This document shows positions 9,415 through 18,222 of a DNA stretch of 64,000 bases, piece by piece; the first letter of the stretch is position 1; every line of letters begins with the position of its first letter. The position numbers and the translations under genes were made by a program. A model generated the notes under the pieces. That model ran no database searches and had not been told where the DNA came from. It saw nothing but the letters and a program-made list of their open reading frames with translations. Source of the DNA: Nitratireductor sp. GISD-1A_MAKvit (GTDB lineage: Bacteria > Pseudomonadota > Alphaproteobacteria > Rhizobiales > Rhizobiaceae); NCBI RefSeq assembly GCF_040819555.1, contig NZ_CP161920.1:819501-883500 (forward strand), read 5' to 3'.

Positions 9415-10122
9415 ATGCGGCGGGTGCTGGTCACGCGCCCCGAACCGGGCGCTTCGGAGACTGCCGCCAGGCTCGTCAGAATGGGTTTCGAGCCGATCGT
9501 TCTGCCGCTGACGGAGATCGTGCCGCTGCACCCTGCCGCTTCCGTTGGGAAGGTGGATGTGGTGGCTGTCACCAGCCCCAATGCCATCCGCCATGCGCCG
9601 CGATCCACACTCGACGCCTTGAGAGGCAAACCCGTCTTTGCCGTGGGAAGCCGTACCGGTGACGCCGCACGTGCTGCCGGGCTCAATGTGGTTGATGACG
9701 AGGCGGGCGATGCGGAGAGGCTGGCAGCGCGCATCGATGCCGCTTTCACAATCCCCGCCCATGCAACGGTGCTTTGCGGGCGTGTGCGCCGCGACGTGCT
9801 GGAAACGCGGCTTGTTGAAGCGGGCCACCACCCGCATCTGATCGAGATTTACGACACGCTGCCGCTTGAGCCTGCCGAGAGGGCTGTTCAAGAGGTGATC
9901 GGCGAGCGGCGGGTCGACGATGTGCTGCTGCATTCGGCCAATGGCGCGGCTCAGCTCACGCGCCTGATGGAGCGGTCGGATATTGGAACAAAATTGGCGG
10001 CTGCGACATTTTATTGTCTTTCAGAGCGTATTGCCGGGGTTTTGGGACAGGATGCAGCGAAAAATGCCCGAATCGCGGATTTTCCATCGGAAGACCGTCT
10101 GCTCATTCTGCTAAAGACGTAA
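9415..10122 (+). CDS. hemD: HemD, uroporphyrinogen-III synthase
   Basis: HemD closes hydroxymethylbilane into uroporphyrinogen III. The 235-residue product starts RRVLVTRPEPGASETAARL, the family's typical N-terminus, followed by PIVLPLTEIVPL; later segments DVLLHSANGAAQLTRLM and YCLSERIAG fit the second lobe. The open frame extends upstream inside hemC, but the ATG at 9415, one base after the hemC stop, gives the expected N-terminus and implies coupling. The sequence is weakly conserved overall, as is normal for HemD; its position supports the call. Confidence 0.93.
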   Translation: MRRVLVTRPEPGASETAARLVRMGFEPIVLPLTEIVPLHPAASVGKVDVVAVTSPNAIRHAPRSTLDALRGKPVFAVGSRTGDAARAAGLNVVDDEAGDAERLAARIDAAFTIPAHATVLCGRVRRDVLETRLVEAGHHPHLIEIYDTLPLEPAERAVQEVIGERRVDDVLLHSANGAAQLTRLMERSDIGTKLAAATFYCLSERIAGVLGQDAAKNARIADFPSEDRLLILLKT

Positions 10123-10225
10123 CACCAATCGTGCGCGCCCCTGTTTTCACCACATAGGGGTGTGATAGGAACTTATATGCACTGCACATAGTGCAGGACC
10201 CAGCCTTTTGCAGCGGAGTTGCCTG

Positions 10226-11701
10226 ATGGTCAAAACGCCGAGAACGCGTCATTCCAAAACCCGAAAGGAGCCAGTGACCATCGATCTGGATCCCGATCAG
10301 GTGAAAAAGGAGAGGGTCGACAAGCCTGACGCGCCCGGCCAGACAGGCAAGCAGGACGCACCGAAATCCGCGGGAGCCAAGCCGGAGGCGCCCAAATCGG
10401 AAGCGTCCGCCAAGCCCTCTGCTGCTGCCTCTTCAAAAGATGAGAAGGCCACCGCAGCAGCCAAAGACAAGGCCGCGGGCAGGGACGCCGGATTTGGACG
10501 CGAGGCAAAGGCGGGTGAGGCGAGCGCCAAGAGGGCGGACGCGGAGAAGAAATCCGAAGAGGCTCGGGCTTCCGCGCCTGCGCCTTCCAAAAGCGGTGGC
10601 GGTGCCGGTCGTGCGCTTGCCGGGGGTGTTGTTGGCGGTGTTGTGGCGCTGGCACTGGCCGGTGGATTGCAATGGGCGGGTATGCTGCCGGCTCCCGACA
10701 GGGGCAGTGATGCCGCCGATCCTGCGGTGGAGGCGCTGCGCCAGCAGGTGTCTGCCCTTGAGACCAGACTGAACGAGCAGCCCGTTTCCGGGGGCAACAC
10801 CGAGGCTGTCGAGGCCGCTTTGAGCGAAGCGCGTGAGCGTGCCGGTGCGACCGAAGAGCGGCTCTCAGAACTGGGCAATGAGATCGCGGCGCTACGGGAA
10901 TCGATTTCTTCGGGTGAAGCCGGCGAGGGGCCGGGGCTCGAGGCAATTTCGACCCGGCTCGCTGCACTTGAGGAGCAGACACAAAACCTCTCGGAAAACG
11001 GAGAAGCTGGAGCCGCGCTCGACGATGTGACCTCACGCATCTCTTCCATCGAAGCCGGCGTTCAGGAAGCATCCGAGGCAGCGCGCACGGCGAGCCAGGC
11101 GGCGTCTGACAATGCCGAGGCCCTCTCCACGATCAGGAGCGATGTTGATGCACTGAAGGCGCAGGCCGAGGAAGCCGATGCTGCGCCGCGCATGGCGCTG
11201 GTCATCGCCGCGACCACGCTCAAATCCGCGGTGGAGCGCGGCACGCCCTATGCCAGCGAGCTTGAAACCTACACCGCCATCGCACCCGAGGGCGAGGCTG
11301 AAGCGCTTGCGCCGCTTGAGGCCAACGCGAAAACCGGCGTGCCAAGCCGCGCGGCGCTCGCGGCCGAGGCACCCGAAGCGGCGAGCCGCATCGTTGCTGC
11401 GGTGACACGTCAGGCCGGTGACGGCGAGGGCGGCATCATCGACAATCTGATGGCCAGCGCCCGCTCGCTCGTGGTGGTGCGACCGGTGGGTAGCGTCGAA
11501 GGCGACGGGGCGGATGCGATCGCCGCACGCATGGAGGCGGCGGTTGTTGCCAATGACTACGAGAAGGCGCTCGCCGAATACGAGACGCTTCCGGAAGCTG
11601 GCAAGCAGGCTGCAGCCGATTTCGCCGAAAGGCTTCGTGCCCGCCAGACCGCTGACCAGATATTAAACAGGGCGCTCGCTGATGCGCTGAAGGGGGCATA
11701 A
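10226..11701 (+). CDS. HemX/mitofilin-like membrane protein of the haem cluster
   Basis: The 491-residue protein has an extremely Lys/Ala/Asp-rich cytoplasmic N-terminus (residues 1 to about 130), one transmembrane segment (GRALAGGVVGGVVALALAGG), a long coiled-coil middle and a C-terminal region matching COG4223 mitofilin/Mic60-related proteins. In Rhizobiales this gene lies between hemD and hemY and is often called HemX-like; its role is probably envelope organisation. An upstream TTG at 10208 is in frame, but the ATG at 10226 has GGAG 7 bases before it. hemY follows after 6 bases. Confidence 0.8.
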   Translation: MVKTPRTRHSKTRKEPVTIDLDPDQVKKERVDKPDAPGQTGKQDAPKSAGAKPEAPKSEASAKPSAAASSKDEKATAAAKDKAAGRDAGFGREAKAGEASAKRADAEKKSEEARASAPAPSKSGGGAGRALAGGVVGGVVALALAGGLQWAGMLPAPDRGSDAADPAVEALRQQVSALETRLNEQPVSGGNTEAVEAALSEARERAGATEERLSELGNEIAALRESISSGEAGEGPGLEAISTRLAALEEQTQNLSENGEAGAALDDVTSRISSIEAGVQEASEAARTASQAASDNAEALSTIRSDVDALKAQAEEADAAPRMALVIAATTLKSAVERGTPYASELETYTAIAPEGEAEALAPLEANAKTGVPSRAALAAEAPEAASRIVAAVTRQAGDGEGGIIDNLMASARSLVVVRPVGSVEGDGADAIAARMEAAVVANDYEKALAEYETLPEAGKQAAADFAERLRARQTADQILNRALADALKGA

Positions 11702-11707
11702 GCGCAG

Positions 11708-13339
11708 ATGTTCCGTATTCTCTTCTACCTCGTCGTCGTCTTCCTTCTGGGGCTCGGCTTTGCCTGGCTGGCCGAGCGCCCGGGCGATCTTGTCGTCACC
11801 TTCGCGGGCTATCGCTATGAGGTTTCGCTCATGGTGGCTGCGGTCGCCATCGTGGCAATCGTTGCGGCGGTGATGATCCTGTGGTGGCTGATCCGCAGCA
11901 TCTGGCAAAGCCCCTATGCCGTCGCCCGCTATTTCCGCGTGCGCCGCCGCGACCGCGGCTATCAGGCGCTTTCCACCGGCATGATTGCCGCCGGCGCCGG
12001 TGATGGCGGTCTGGCGCGGCGCATGAGCCAGCAGGCGGCCAAGCTCATCTCTTCCGATCAGGAGCCGCTCATCCATCTGCTCGATGCGCAGGCAGCATTG
12101 CTTGATGGCGACCGGCAGGCGGCGCGCGACAAGTTCACCGCCATGCTCGACGATCCCGAAATGCGCCTTCTGGGCCTGCGCGGGCTCTACCTGGAGGCGG
12201 AACGGGTGGGTGAGCGCGAGGCGGCGCGTCACTACGCCGAACGTGCGGTTCAAGATGCGCCCCAGCTTGACTGGGCCGTGAATGCCGCGCTTGACGGCAA
12301 AACGGCAGAAGGTGACTGGGATGGTGCGCTGACCCTGCTCGGCAGCCGCAGACCGACTGGCAAGGAAGCGCGCGAAAGCGTCGCGGACCGCCGTGCGGTG
12401 CTGCTCACCGCCAAGGCTCTCGAGGTGCTGGACGCCGATCCGCAGGCTGCACGCAGCGCAGCCACCGAAGCGCACAAGCTGCGGCCGGATTTCGTACCGG
12501 CGGCCGTAACCGCCGCCAGGGCGCTCTTCCGCCAGAACGAGTTGCGCAAGGGCTCAAAGATAATCGAAGCCGTCTGGAAGAAAGAGCCGCATCCCGAACT
12601 CGCCGAGGCCTACATCCATGCCCGCCCCGGCGATTCCACGCATGACCGTCTCGCACGTGCGAAGAAACTCCAGTCGCTGAAGCGCAACAATGTGGAATCG
12701 GCGCTGATCGTCGGTCGTGCGGCACTCGACGCAGGCGAGTTCAAACTCGCGCGTGAATCCTGCGAGGCGGCTGCCCGCCTCGGACCGCGCGAAAGTGTCT
12801 ATCTTCTGATGGCCGACATCGAGGAAGCCGAAACCGGCGATCAGGGCCGCGTGAGGCAGTGGCTTGCCAAGGCGCTGCGTGCACCGCGTGATCCTGCATG
12901 GGTGGCCGATGGTTACGTGGCAGAGCGCTGGGCGCCGATCTCACCCGTTACCGGCAAGCTGGATGCGTTCGAGTGGCGCATGCCCATGGAACGGCTGGCG
13001 CAGGTGGTGGAAGGCAAGGAAGATTTCTCACCTGCTCCTGCGATCGCGGCGCCAGAAGCAGCAGCAGAAGAAAAAGCGCAGGAACCCGCCGAGACCGAAG
13101 CCGATCCGGTGGTGATCGAGGCAGAGCCTGTCGCGGCCGAAAAGCCGGAAGAAACACCAGTGGAGGCGGAGACGGAGCCACGCCGGCCCGAACCGCCTGC
13201 ACACCCCACCCCGGTCAACGGTCAGGAGGCGGGCCCATCGGCAGAAGACAAACCGGTCAAACCGCCACTGCCTGATGACCCCGGCGTGGACCCGGATGAA
13301 AAAAACGGCTCGACGCAAAGTCCCTTCCGCCTATTTTAA
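11708..13339 (+). CDS. hemY: HemY-like TPR membrane protein
   Basis: The protein has two N-terminal transmembrane segments (residues about 3-20 and 42-62), the HemY_N motif WLAERPGDLVVTFAGYRYE, then TPR-type helical repeats with conserved DPEMRLLGLRGLYLEAER. It resembles the HemY protein of haem operons, which is thought to assist haem synthesis but has no known catalytic activity. It should not be confused with the protoporphyrinogen oxidase also named HemY. The C-terminal 100 residues are Pro/Glu-rich and probably disordered. Confidence 0.9.
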   Translation: MFRILFYLVVVFLLGLGFAWLAERPGDLVVTFAGYRYEVSLMVAAVAIVAIVAAVMILWWLIRSIWQSPYAVARYFRVRRRDRGYQALSTGMIAAGAGDGGLARRMSQQAAKLISSDQEPLIHLLDAQAALLDGDRQAARDKFTAMLDDPEMRLLGLRGLYLEAERVGEREAARHYAERAVQDAPQLDWAVNAALDGKTAEGDWDGALTLLGSRRPTGKEARESVADRRAVLLTAKALEVLDADPQAARSAATEAHKLRPDFVPAAVTAARALFRQNELRKGSKIIEAVWKKEPHPELAEAYIHARPGDSTHDRLARAKKLQSLKRNNVESALIVGRAALDAGEFKLARESCEAAARLGPRESVYLLMADIEEAETGDQGRVRQWLAKALRAPRDPAWVADGYVAERWAPISPVTGKLDAFEWRMPMERLAQVVEGKEDFSPAPAIAAPEAAAEEKAQEPAETEADPVVIEAEPVAAEKPEETPVEAETEPRRPEPPAHPTPVNGQEAGPSAEDKPVKPPLPDDPGVDPDEKNGSTQSPFRLF

Positions 13340-13405
13340 GGCCGAGATATTGCGATCCGCTCCAGGGCGGGTCGCCCTTCCATATGATCCGAACAGCAGG
13401 CCCTC

Positions 13406-13870
13406 ATGTTCGACAGCATTATGTCCTTTCTGAAAGACCTTCCGGGCAACAGTCGCCAAACGATTGTGAAGCCGGAAGATGATCCGCGTGTGGCCGCCGC
13501 AGCGCTTCTCTTCCACGTTCTCGACGCCGATGGCATCCGTGAGGCATCCGAGGTCGAGAAACTCAGGGAAACCCTGTCCAGTACCTACGATCTTACGGGT
13601 GTCGAACTCGAGAACATCGTGAAAGCCGGCGAGAAAGCCGAGCAGGAGGCGATCGACCTTTACGCCTTTACCAGTGTTCTCAAACGGCATCTCGATGCCG
13701 ATGCGCGCAAGGCGTTCATCGGCCTCATGTGGGGCATCGTTTTTGCCGATGGCGAGATGCATGAACTGGAGGACAACCTTGTCTGGCGGGTGGCCGAACT
13801 CATCGGTGTCGACAACCGGGACAGGGTTCTTCTGCGCCAGGAAATGCAAGTGAAACACGCCAAGAGCTGA
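13406..13870 (+). CDS. TerB-family cytoplasmic protein
   Basis: The product of 154 residues is all-helical with a TerB-like core: DPRVAAAALLFHVLDADGI, then LDADARKAFIGLMWGIVFAD and LEDNLVWRVAELIGV, with paired acidic clusters that bind divalent metal in TerB proteins. No other tellurite-resistance genes are nearby, so the name indicates fold, not proven function. It follows hemY after 66 bases, which include a short GC hairpin (AGGGCG, loop GGT, CGCCCT) lacking a T-run, and it lies 5 bases before the amidotransferase gene. Confidence 0.85.
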   Translation: MFDSIMSFLKDLPGNSRQTIVKPEDDPRVAAAALLFHVLDADGIREASEVEKLRETLSSTYDLTGVELENIVKAGEKAEQEAIDLYAFTSVLKRHLDADARKAFIGLMWGIVFADGEMHELEDNLVWRVAELIGVDNRDRVLLRQEMQVKHAKS

Positions 13871-13875
13871 TCGCC

Positions 13876-14661
13876 ATGGAGACCGAGCCGAGCCGCAGGA
13901 TCCTGATTGTCCTGCATCAGGAAACCTCAAGCGCCGGGCGCGTCGGCCAGGTTCTGGAAGCAAGCGGTTTTTCTCTGGATATCCGCCGTCCTCCGCTCGG
14001 GCATCTTCTGCCCGAAACGCTTGAGGATCATGCCGGCGTGGTGATGTTCGGCGGCCCCATGAGCGCCAATGATCATGATGATTTTGTAAAGCACGAAACC
14101 GACTGGCTTTCCGTGCCCTTGCGCGAAAACAAGCCCTTTCTCGGCATCTGTCTCGGCGCGCAGTTGCTGGTGAAGCACCTGGGCGGGCAGGTGAAGAGCC
14201 ATGATGACGGTCTGGTGGAGATCGGCTGGTATCCGCTGCGCGCCACGGAAGCCGGTCGCAAGCTCCTGCACTGGCCGGAAATGGTCTACCAGTTTCACCG
14301 GGAAGGCTTTTCACTGCCGAAGGGTGCCACACTTCTCGCCACCGCCGAACACTATCCCAATCAGGCTTTCCGCTATGGCGAAAACGCCTGGGGCGTCCAG
14401 TTCCACGCCGAGCTCACCCGCGCCATGATGCAGCGCTGGGTGGTGCGTGGCGCGCATCGGTTCGTCATGCCCGGTGCCCAGCAGGGCCGCGATCATCTGG
14501 GGGGACGTCTCATCTGGGACCGCCACCTGAAACAGTGGCTGGTGGAATTTCTGGAACTGATTTTCGGGCGCGAATGCACCGGAACTCTACAGGCTGGCGA
14601 CGAGGCGACAGGGCAGCACCCCATGGGCCGGCGCATGGTGGGGCGCAGGGGCGTGGCTTAG
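13876..14661 (+). CDS. Class I glutamine amidotransferase-like protein
   Basis: The protein has 261 residues and a GATase1 fold: the nucleophile elbow is GICLGAQLL, and the catalytic His-Glu is in WGVQFHAEL. VVMFGGPMSANDHDD lies before it. These stand-alone amidotransferases (GMP-synthase-like) often act on gamma-glutamyl or related amides, but the substrate is unknown here. Its ATG lies 5 bases after the terB-like stop, so the two are probably cotranscribed. A sharp drop in GC content begins right after its stop. Confidence 0.88.
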   Translation: METEPSRRILIVLHQETSSAGRVGQVLEASGFSLDIRRPPLGHLLPETLEDHAGVVMFGGPMSANDHDDFVKHETDWLSVPLRENKPFLGICLGAQLLVKHLGGQVKSHDDGLVEIGWYPLRATEAGRKLLHWPEMVYQFHREGFSLPKGATLLATAEHYPNQAFRYGENAWGVQFHAELTRAMMQRWVVRGAHRFVMPGAQQGRDHLGGRLIWDRHLKQWLVEFLELIFGRECTGTLQAGDEATGQHPMGRRMVGRRGVA

Positions 14662-14774
14662 GACCATATCTATTCATTTGAATGCGTTTAGGAGATTTTG
14701 CAGCGCCATTCTCTATGGTTGACCGAGATAAAGGCGACCTTCAAGCCCGCAGTGAGTTAGTTCCCTACATCTTT

Positions 14775-14789
14775 TTAATGATGTATTAA
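14775..14789. promoter_or_regulatory. Candidate CtrA box (TTAA-N7-TTAA) before the methyltransferase gene
   Basis: A perfect TTAA, seven bases, TTAA match lies 45-59 bases before the ATG of the DNA methyltransferase gene. CtrA is the alphaproteobacterial cell-cycle regulator and controls the ccrM methyltransferase in Caulobacter. Here the surrounding sequence is AT-rich, so a chance match is much more likely than for the two boxes near rcdA. Confidence 0.3.
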
Positions 14790-14833
14790 CTATATGCTTT
14801 GATTGTAATATTTTGCGTTACGGAGGGGTTCCC

Positions 14834-15436
14834 ATGGACGCAACCTACCAGATTAACGGCAGCTACAAGCCGACGCTCAAGCGCAGCGCCGACTTGGGTG
14901 GGCCTGATTTCTTTCCGACGCCTGCGTGGGCAACGCACGCGCTGATCGACAACGAGCGGTTCGTTGGAAATATATGGGAAAGCGCGTGTGGCAATGGTGC
15001 TATGACCCGTGTGCTGGAAACGACCGGCAATGAGGTTCGCAGCTCCGATCTTTATGATCGCGGATTTGGTGAAGTCGGGATTGACTTCACGACAGCGCGT
15101 GACCGGGCCGACAACATCATTACCAACCCACCTTACAATAGTGCGGAAGGGTTCGTTCGCAGCGGTGTCAAACTGGCGGGACGGAAGTTCGCCCTGCTGC
15201 TCCGGCTTGCCTTTCTAGAGGGGGCTAACCGAGCGAATACGATCTTCAGAGACTGCCCCCCTAGCCGTGTTTGGGTCTTTAGCGAGCGCATCACCTTCTA
15301 CATGCACGGCGCGACCGCCAAAGGTAGCGGCACAACCGCTTACGCATGGTTTGTATGGGACAAGGATGCGCCGACAGGCACAGAGTTGAAGTGGTTTAAG
15401 CCGGGATACAAGCGCGCCTTTGCTAAGGCCGCTTGA
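14834..15436 (+). CDS. Phage-type DNA N6-adenine methyltransferase
   Basis: The 200-residue protein has DFFPTPAWATHALID at residues about 23-37, WESACGNGAM (SAM-binding motif I), and the catalytic NPPYN motif near residue 96 in the sequence NIITNPPYNSAEGF. This layout matches small orphan adenine methyltransferases carried by phages and mobile elements. An upstream TTG at 14813 is in frame, but the ATG at 14834 has GGAGGGG 5-6 bases before it. Base use is less GC-biased than in neighbours, and a matching nuclease gene is absent. Its 3' end overlaps the opposing winged-helix gene by 14 bases. Confidence 0.85.
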   Translation: MDATYQINGSYKPTLKRSADLGGPDFFPTPAWATHALIDNERFVGNIWESACGNGAMTRVLETTGNEVRSSDLYDRGFGEVGIDFTTARDRADNIITNPPYNSAEGFVRSGVKLAGRKFALLLRLAFLEGANRANTIFRDCPPSRVWVFSERITFYMHGATAKGSGTTAYAWFVWDKDAPTGTELKWFKPGYKRAFAKAA

Positions 15437-15704
15437 AGCCGCCCTTTATCGCTACCAGGTGTCCATCGTGGATTAGGTTTCCTGCTTGGTCTTTGTGTGA
15501 TTTGATGTTGCGCACGATTTGAGAGAAGCGATCATCGTTCCTGCCGTCGAGAAGTTTCTCATCCTCAGGGGTGAGAGGAATACACTTGCGAAGCTCAGCG
15601 ATCAGGTTTGTGGTGCTGATCTCCTTGTTTGGTTGAGCGTCTACGATCCTCAGTACTTCAATGCGAATATCCGCTTCCCCGATCCGCCCAGATTTCCTTG
15701 CCAT
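15423..15704 (-). CDS. Small winged-helix protein, R-M-associated type
   Basis: The 93-residue product contains ISTTNLIAELRKCIPLTPEDEK in a helix-turn-helix-like region and DDRFSQIVRNIKSHKDQAGNLI, a pattern I associate with the winged-helix domain at the N-terminus of some Mrr-like or HNH restriction proteins. No nuclease domain follows, so it may be a regulator or a remnant. An ATG 54 bases upstream is in frame, but the one at 15704 has AGGAGG 5 bases away and is chosen. It is convergent with and overlaps the methyltransferase gene. The family assignment is tentative. Confidence 0.55.
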   Translation of the reverse strand: MARKSGRIGEADIRIEVLRIVDAQPNKEISTTNLIAELRKCIPLTPEDEKLLDGRNDDRFSQIVRNIKSHKDQAGNLIHDGHLVAIKGGFKRP

Positions 15705-15882
15705 CCTGCCCTCCTGTTGTAGAAGTGCGAAGATGACTCCGATCCGAAGTTCAGGCAAGTGATACTTATTTCAATGAAGTGGTCGCTTATTTTTTTGTTT
15801 TTAGCGTCTCATGTAGTAGTCGGGATTCTTGATGAATAAGCTATCGATAGGGTCTATTTTTTAGTGAATTTGCCCCCGCCAC

Positions 15883-17074
15883 TCAATGCTTCCGCGAGAG
15901 CTCCCGCGTGGCGGCTTCCAGTCCGGCGAGTGTCATCGGATACATGCGGCCTGAGAAAATCTCCTGAAGCATCTGGATCGAATGCGTGTAGCGCCAGTGT
16001 TTTTCCGGCACCGGGTTGAGCCACACCGCGTTCGGCCATTGCTGGAGCACGCGGTTCAGCCAGACGTGCCCGGCTTCCTCGTTCCAGTGCTCCACCGAGC
16101 CGCCGGGATAGGCGATTTCATAGGGGCTCATCGAGGCGTCGCCGACGAAGATGACCTTGTAGTCAGGTCCGAATTTGTGAAGCACCTCGAAGGTGGGCGT
16201 CACTTCGGAATAACGACGGCGGTTGTCCTTCCAGACACCCTCATAGAGGCAGTTGTGGAAGTAGAAATATTCCATGTGCCTGAACTCGGTGCGGGCCGCT
16301 GAAAACAGCTCCTCCACAATGCGGATGTGATCGTCCATCGAGCCGCCCACATCGAAAAACATCAAAAGCTTCACCGCATTGCGCCGTTCCGGCCGGGTTT
16401 TCACATCGAGATAGCCGTGCTCGGCAGTGGCCCTGCACCGTGCCGGGCAGGTCGAACTCCTCCACCGCGCCCTCGCGCACCCAGCGGCGCAGCCGCTTCA
16501 GCGCCACCTTGATGTTGCGCGTGCCGAGCTCCACCGCATCGTCGAAATTCTTGAACTCGCGCTTGTCCCAAACTTTCACTGCGCGGCGGTGGCGCGATTC
16601 ATGCTGCCCCATCCGCACGCCTTCGGGATTGTAGCCATAGGCGCCGAAAGGCGATGTGCCGGCGGTGCCGATCCACTTGTTGCCACCCTGATGGCGGTCT
16701 TTCTGCTCGGCAAGACGCTCCTTCAGCGTCTCCATCAGCTTCTCGAACCCGCCCATGGCCTCGACCAGCTTCTTCTCCTCGTCGCTGAGATGCTTTTCGG
16801 CCAGTTTTCGCAGCCACTCTTCGGGGATCGTCTGCGGGTCCACGCCTTCGCCACCCGACACCGCTTCGACGCCCTTGAAGACGTGCGAGAACACCTGATC
16901 GAACCGGTCGATATGCCGTTCGTCCTTCACCAGAGCGGCGCGTGCGAGATAGTAGAAGGCCTCGATATCGTAGGAGACAAGCTCCTTCTCCATCCCCTCC
17001 AGCAGCGAAAGATACTCACGCAGCGAAACGGGAACGCGCGCGGCTTTCAGCTCGAGGAAGAAGGGAATGAACAT
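15883..17074 (-). pseudogene. VWA-domain (CoxE-like) protein, split by one surplus base
   Basis: Two frames, from 17074 to about 16430 and from there to 15883, join into a 396-residue VWA protein if one base is removed from the run at 16429-16433. The N-terminal part has FFLELKAARVPVSLREYLSLLE, and the C-terminal part carries the MIDAS-like FFDVGGSMDDH. Such proteins work with MoxR AAA+ ATPases in metal-cofactor insertion or complex assembly; a moxR gene lies at 18750-19593, reading in the same direction. In the coding strand the site reads GTGCAGGGCCACTGCC; AGGCC would restore the frame. The damage is probably a sequence error (see findings). Confidence 0.85.
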
Positions 17075-17080
17075 TTTGGA

Positions 17081-17488
17081 TCAGAAACTTAACTGTCTGA
17101 ACTTGCCGCTGAAATTTATGCTCATTTCGAGCAAAAATGGTGGGTCGAATCTTGCTATCGTGTCGATGAGCGCTGGCCACTGATGCACGACGACAGCACA
17201 ACATCGATGCATAGGAGTTCGTTGATATGCAGGGGAAAGCACTACCCCTCGTAGATTGGCTCTGCGAAACGCCTGAGCTTCCGCTTTGTTTTTCCTAATG
17301 CGCTGATCTCCAGTTATCACCAACCAGTCGTCGGAACTATTCGAGAGATAGGACATCCACTCGATGTCTGCTGGGTGCGAAAGAGGCAAGTCACGGATGT
17401 GTGTGGCGCTATGTCCATCGTTGACAATAAAGCCATTCAGAGTGGCTGCCATGACCGGCGAGGTACAATTGTCGAATAAGACCCTCAT
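17081..17488 (-). CDS. VapC45-like PIN-domain toxin
   Basis: The 135-residue protein begins MRVLFDNCTSPVMAATLNGF and has ADIEWMSYLSNSSDDWLVITGD, placing acidic residues (Asp6, Glu near 43, Asp near 61) where PIN nucleases bind metal. It resembles the PIN-like proteins exemplified by mycobacterial VapC45. Its ATG overlaps the stop of the preceding gene (ATGA), the normal antitoxin-toxin arrangement. It ends only 6 bases before the start of the VWA gene, so the pair lies tightly inside an otherwise unrelated gene set. RNase activity is inferred from family, not shown. Confidence 0.7.
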   Translation of the reverse strand: MRVLFDNCTSPVMAATLNGFIVNDGHSATHIRDLPLSHPADIEWMSYLSNSSDDWLVITGDQRIRKNKAEAQAFRRANLRGVVLSPAYQRTPMHRCCAVVVHQWPALIDTIARFDPPFLLEMSINFSGKFRQLSF

Positions 17489-18162
17489 GCCACCTTGCGC
17501 AGCGAATGTTCAAATTCGACTGCACGTTTGACTGTGGCCGGTGTCACAAACCAATTCCTCGCGGCGCGCTCCAAACCTTCGGTGTTGGCTGCAGATGCTA
17601 GCACCGCAGTAGGAACGCCGCTTTCCATATCGATAGGCTGACCGAAGGAACGTTTGGGGTCCAGTACGATTTTTTTCTGCTTGGACAACGGCCACCAGCG
17701 TGCCGGGGCAATTCCGTCAAACTCAACACCTTTGAGGCTCTGATCGACAATCCTTTTAAAGGTATATTGTTTTTTGAATAGGTCGAGCAGTTGAGGGTCG
17801 TCATTCTCTTCGCCAATTTCAAGAAAGATCGATCTCCCGTCCGTCTGAAACCGAGTGGTTGAGAGCGGACGTTCGTCAGCCACATATTTCTTTGCTTCTT
17901 CTATGGCTTTCCGAATCATAATGGCGCTGACGCCAGCCTGCATGAAGGCAAAAGCCGTGCGCATTTCCATCAGATCGCGAAAGCCTAGATAGACCCGATC
18001 ATCACCGATATCCACTTGGGGGCGCCAGAGGCGTTCGTAGCGCTTTCCCCTGATTTCATGCCCTTTTAGCCATCGGGAAATTTTCCGGCTTGGGACGCCC
18101 AGCAATCGAGAGGCTTCTGCGGGTGTGTAAACACCTATGCCAACGAGGTTGTCATTGATCAT
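17485..18162 (-). CDS. VapB45-like antitoxin with N-terminal DNA-binding domain
   Basis: The product (225 residues from the chosen start) has an N-terminal MerR/Xis-like helix-turn-helix, GVYTPAEASRLLGVPSRKIS, and a C-terminal region with VGVPTAV-like DUF433 features (ESGVPTAVLASAANTEGL and PATVKRAVEFE). This resembles mycobacterial VapB45. It overlaps the PIN gene by four bases. The ATG at 18162 has AGAGGA 9 bases before it; in-frame ATGs at 18180 and 18195 are alternatives. Codon use is less GC-rich than in flanking genes, which suggests acquisition. Confidence 0.7.
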   Translation of the reverse strand: MINDNLVGIGVYTPAEASRLLGVPSRKISRWLKGHEIRGKRYERLWRPQVDIGDDRVYLGFRDLMEMRTAFAFMQAGVSAIMIRKAIEEAKKYVADERPLSTTRFQTDGRSIFLEIGEENDDPQLLDLFKKQYTFKRIVDQSLKGVEFDGIAPARWWPLSKQKKIVLDPKRSFGQPIDMESGVPTAVLASAANTEGLERAARNWFVTPATVKRAVEFEHSLRKVA

Positions 18163-18222
18163 CTGCGGGTATCCTCTCATGCACCCAGTTAGCATATCAC
18201 CAAGCTGGATCGAAATGAATCC

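Noticed and set aside
8277..9749. A 490-codon frame antisense to hemC and hemD
   Set aside because: It mirrors the codon bias of two certain genes on the other strand and shows no protein-family features.
11708..13339. HemY as protoporphyrinogen oxidase
   Set aside because: The protein has two N-terminal membrane helices and TPR-like repeats with no FAD-binding motif, so it is the non-catalytic HemY of haem operons.
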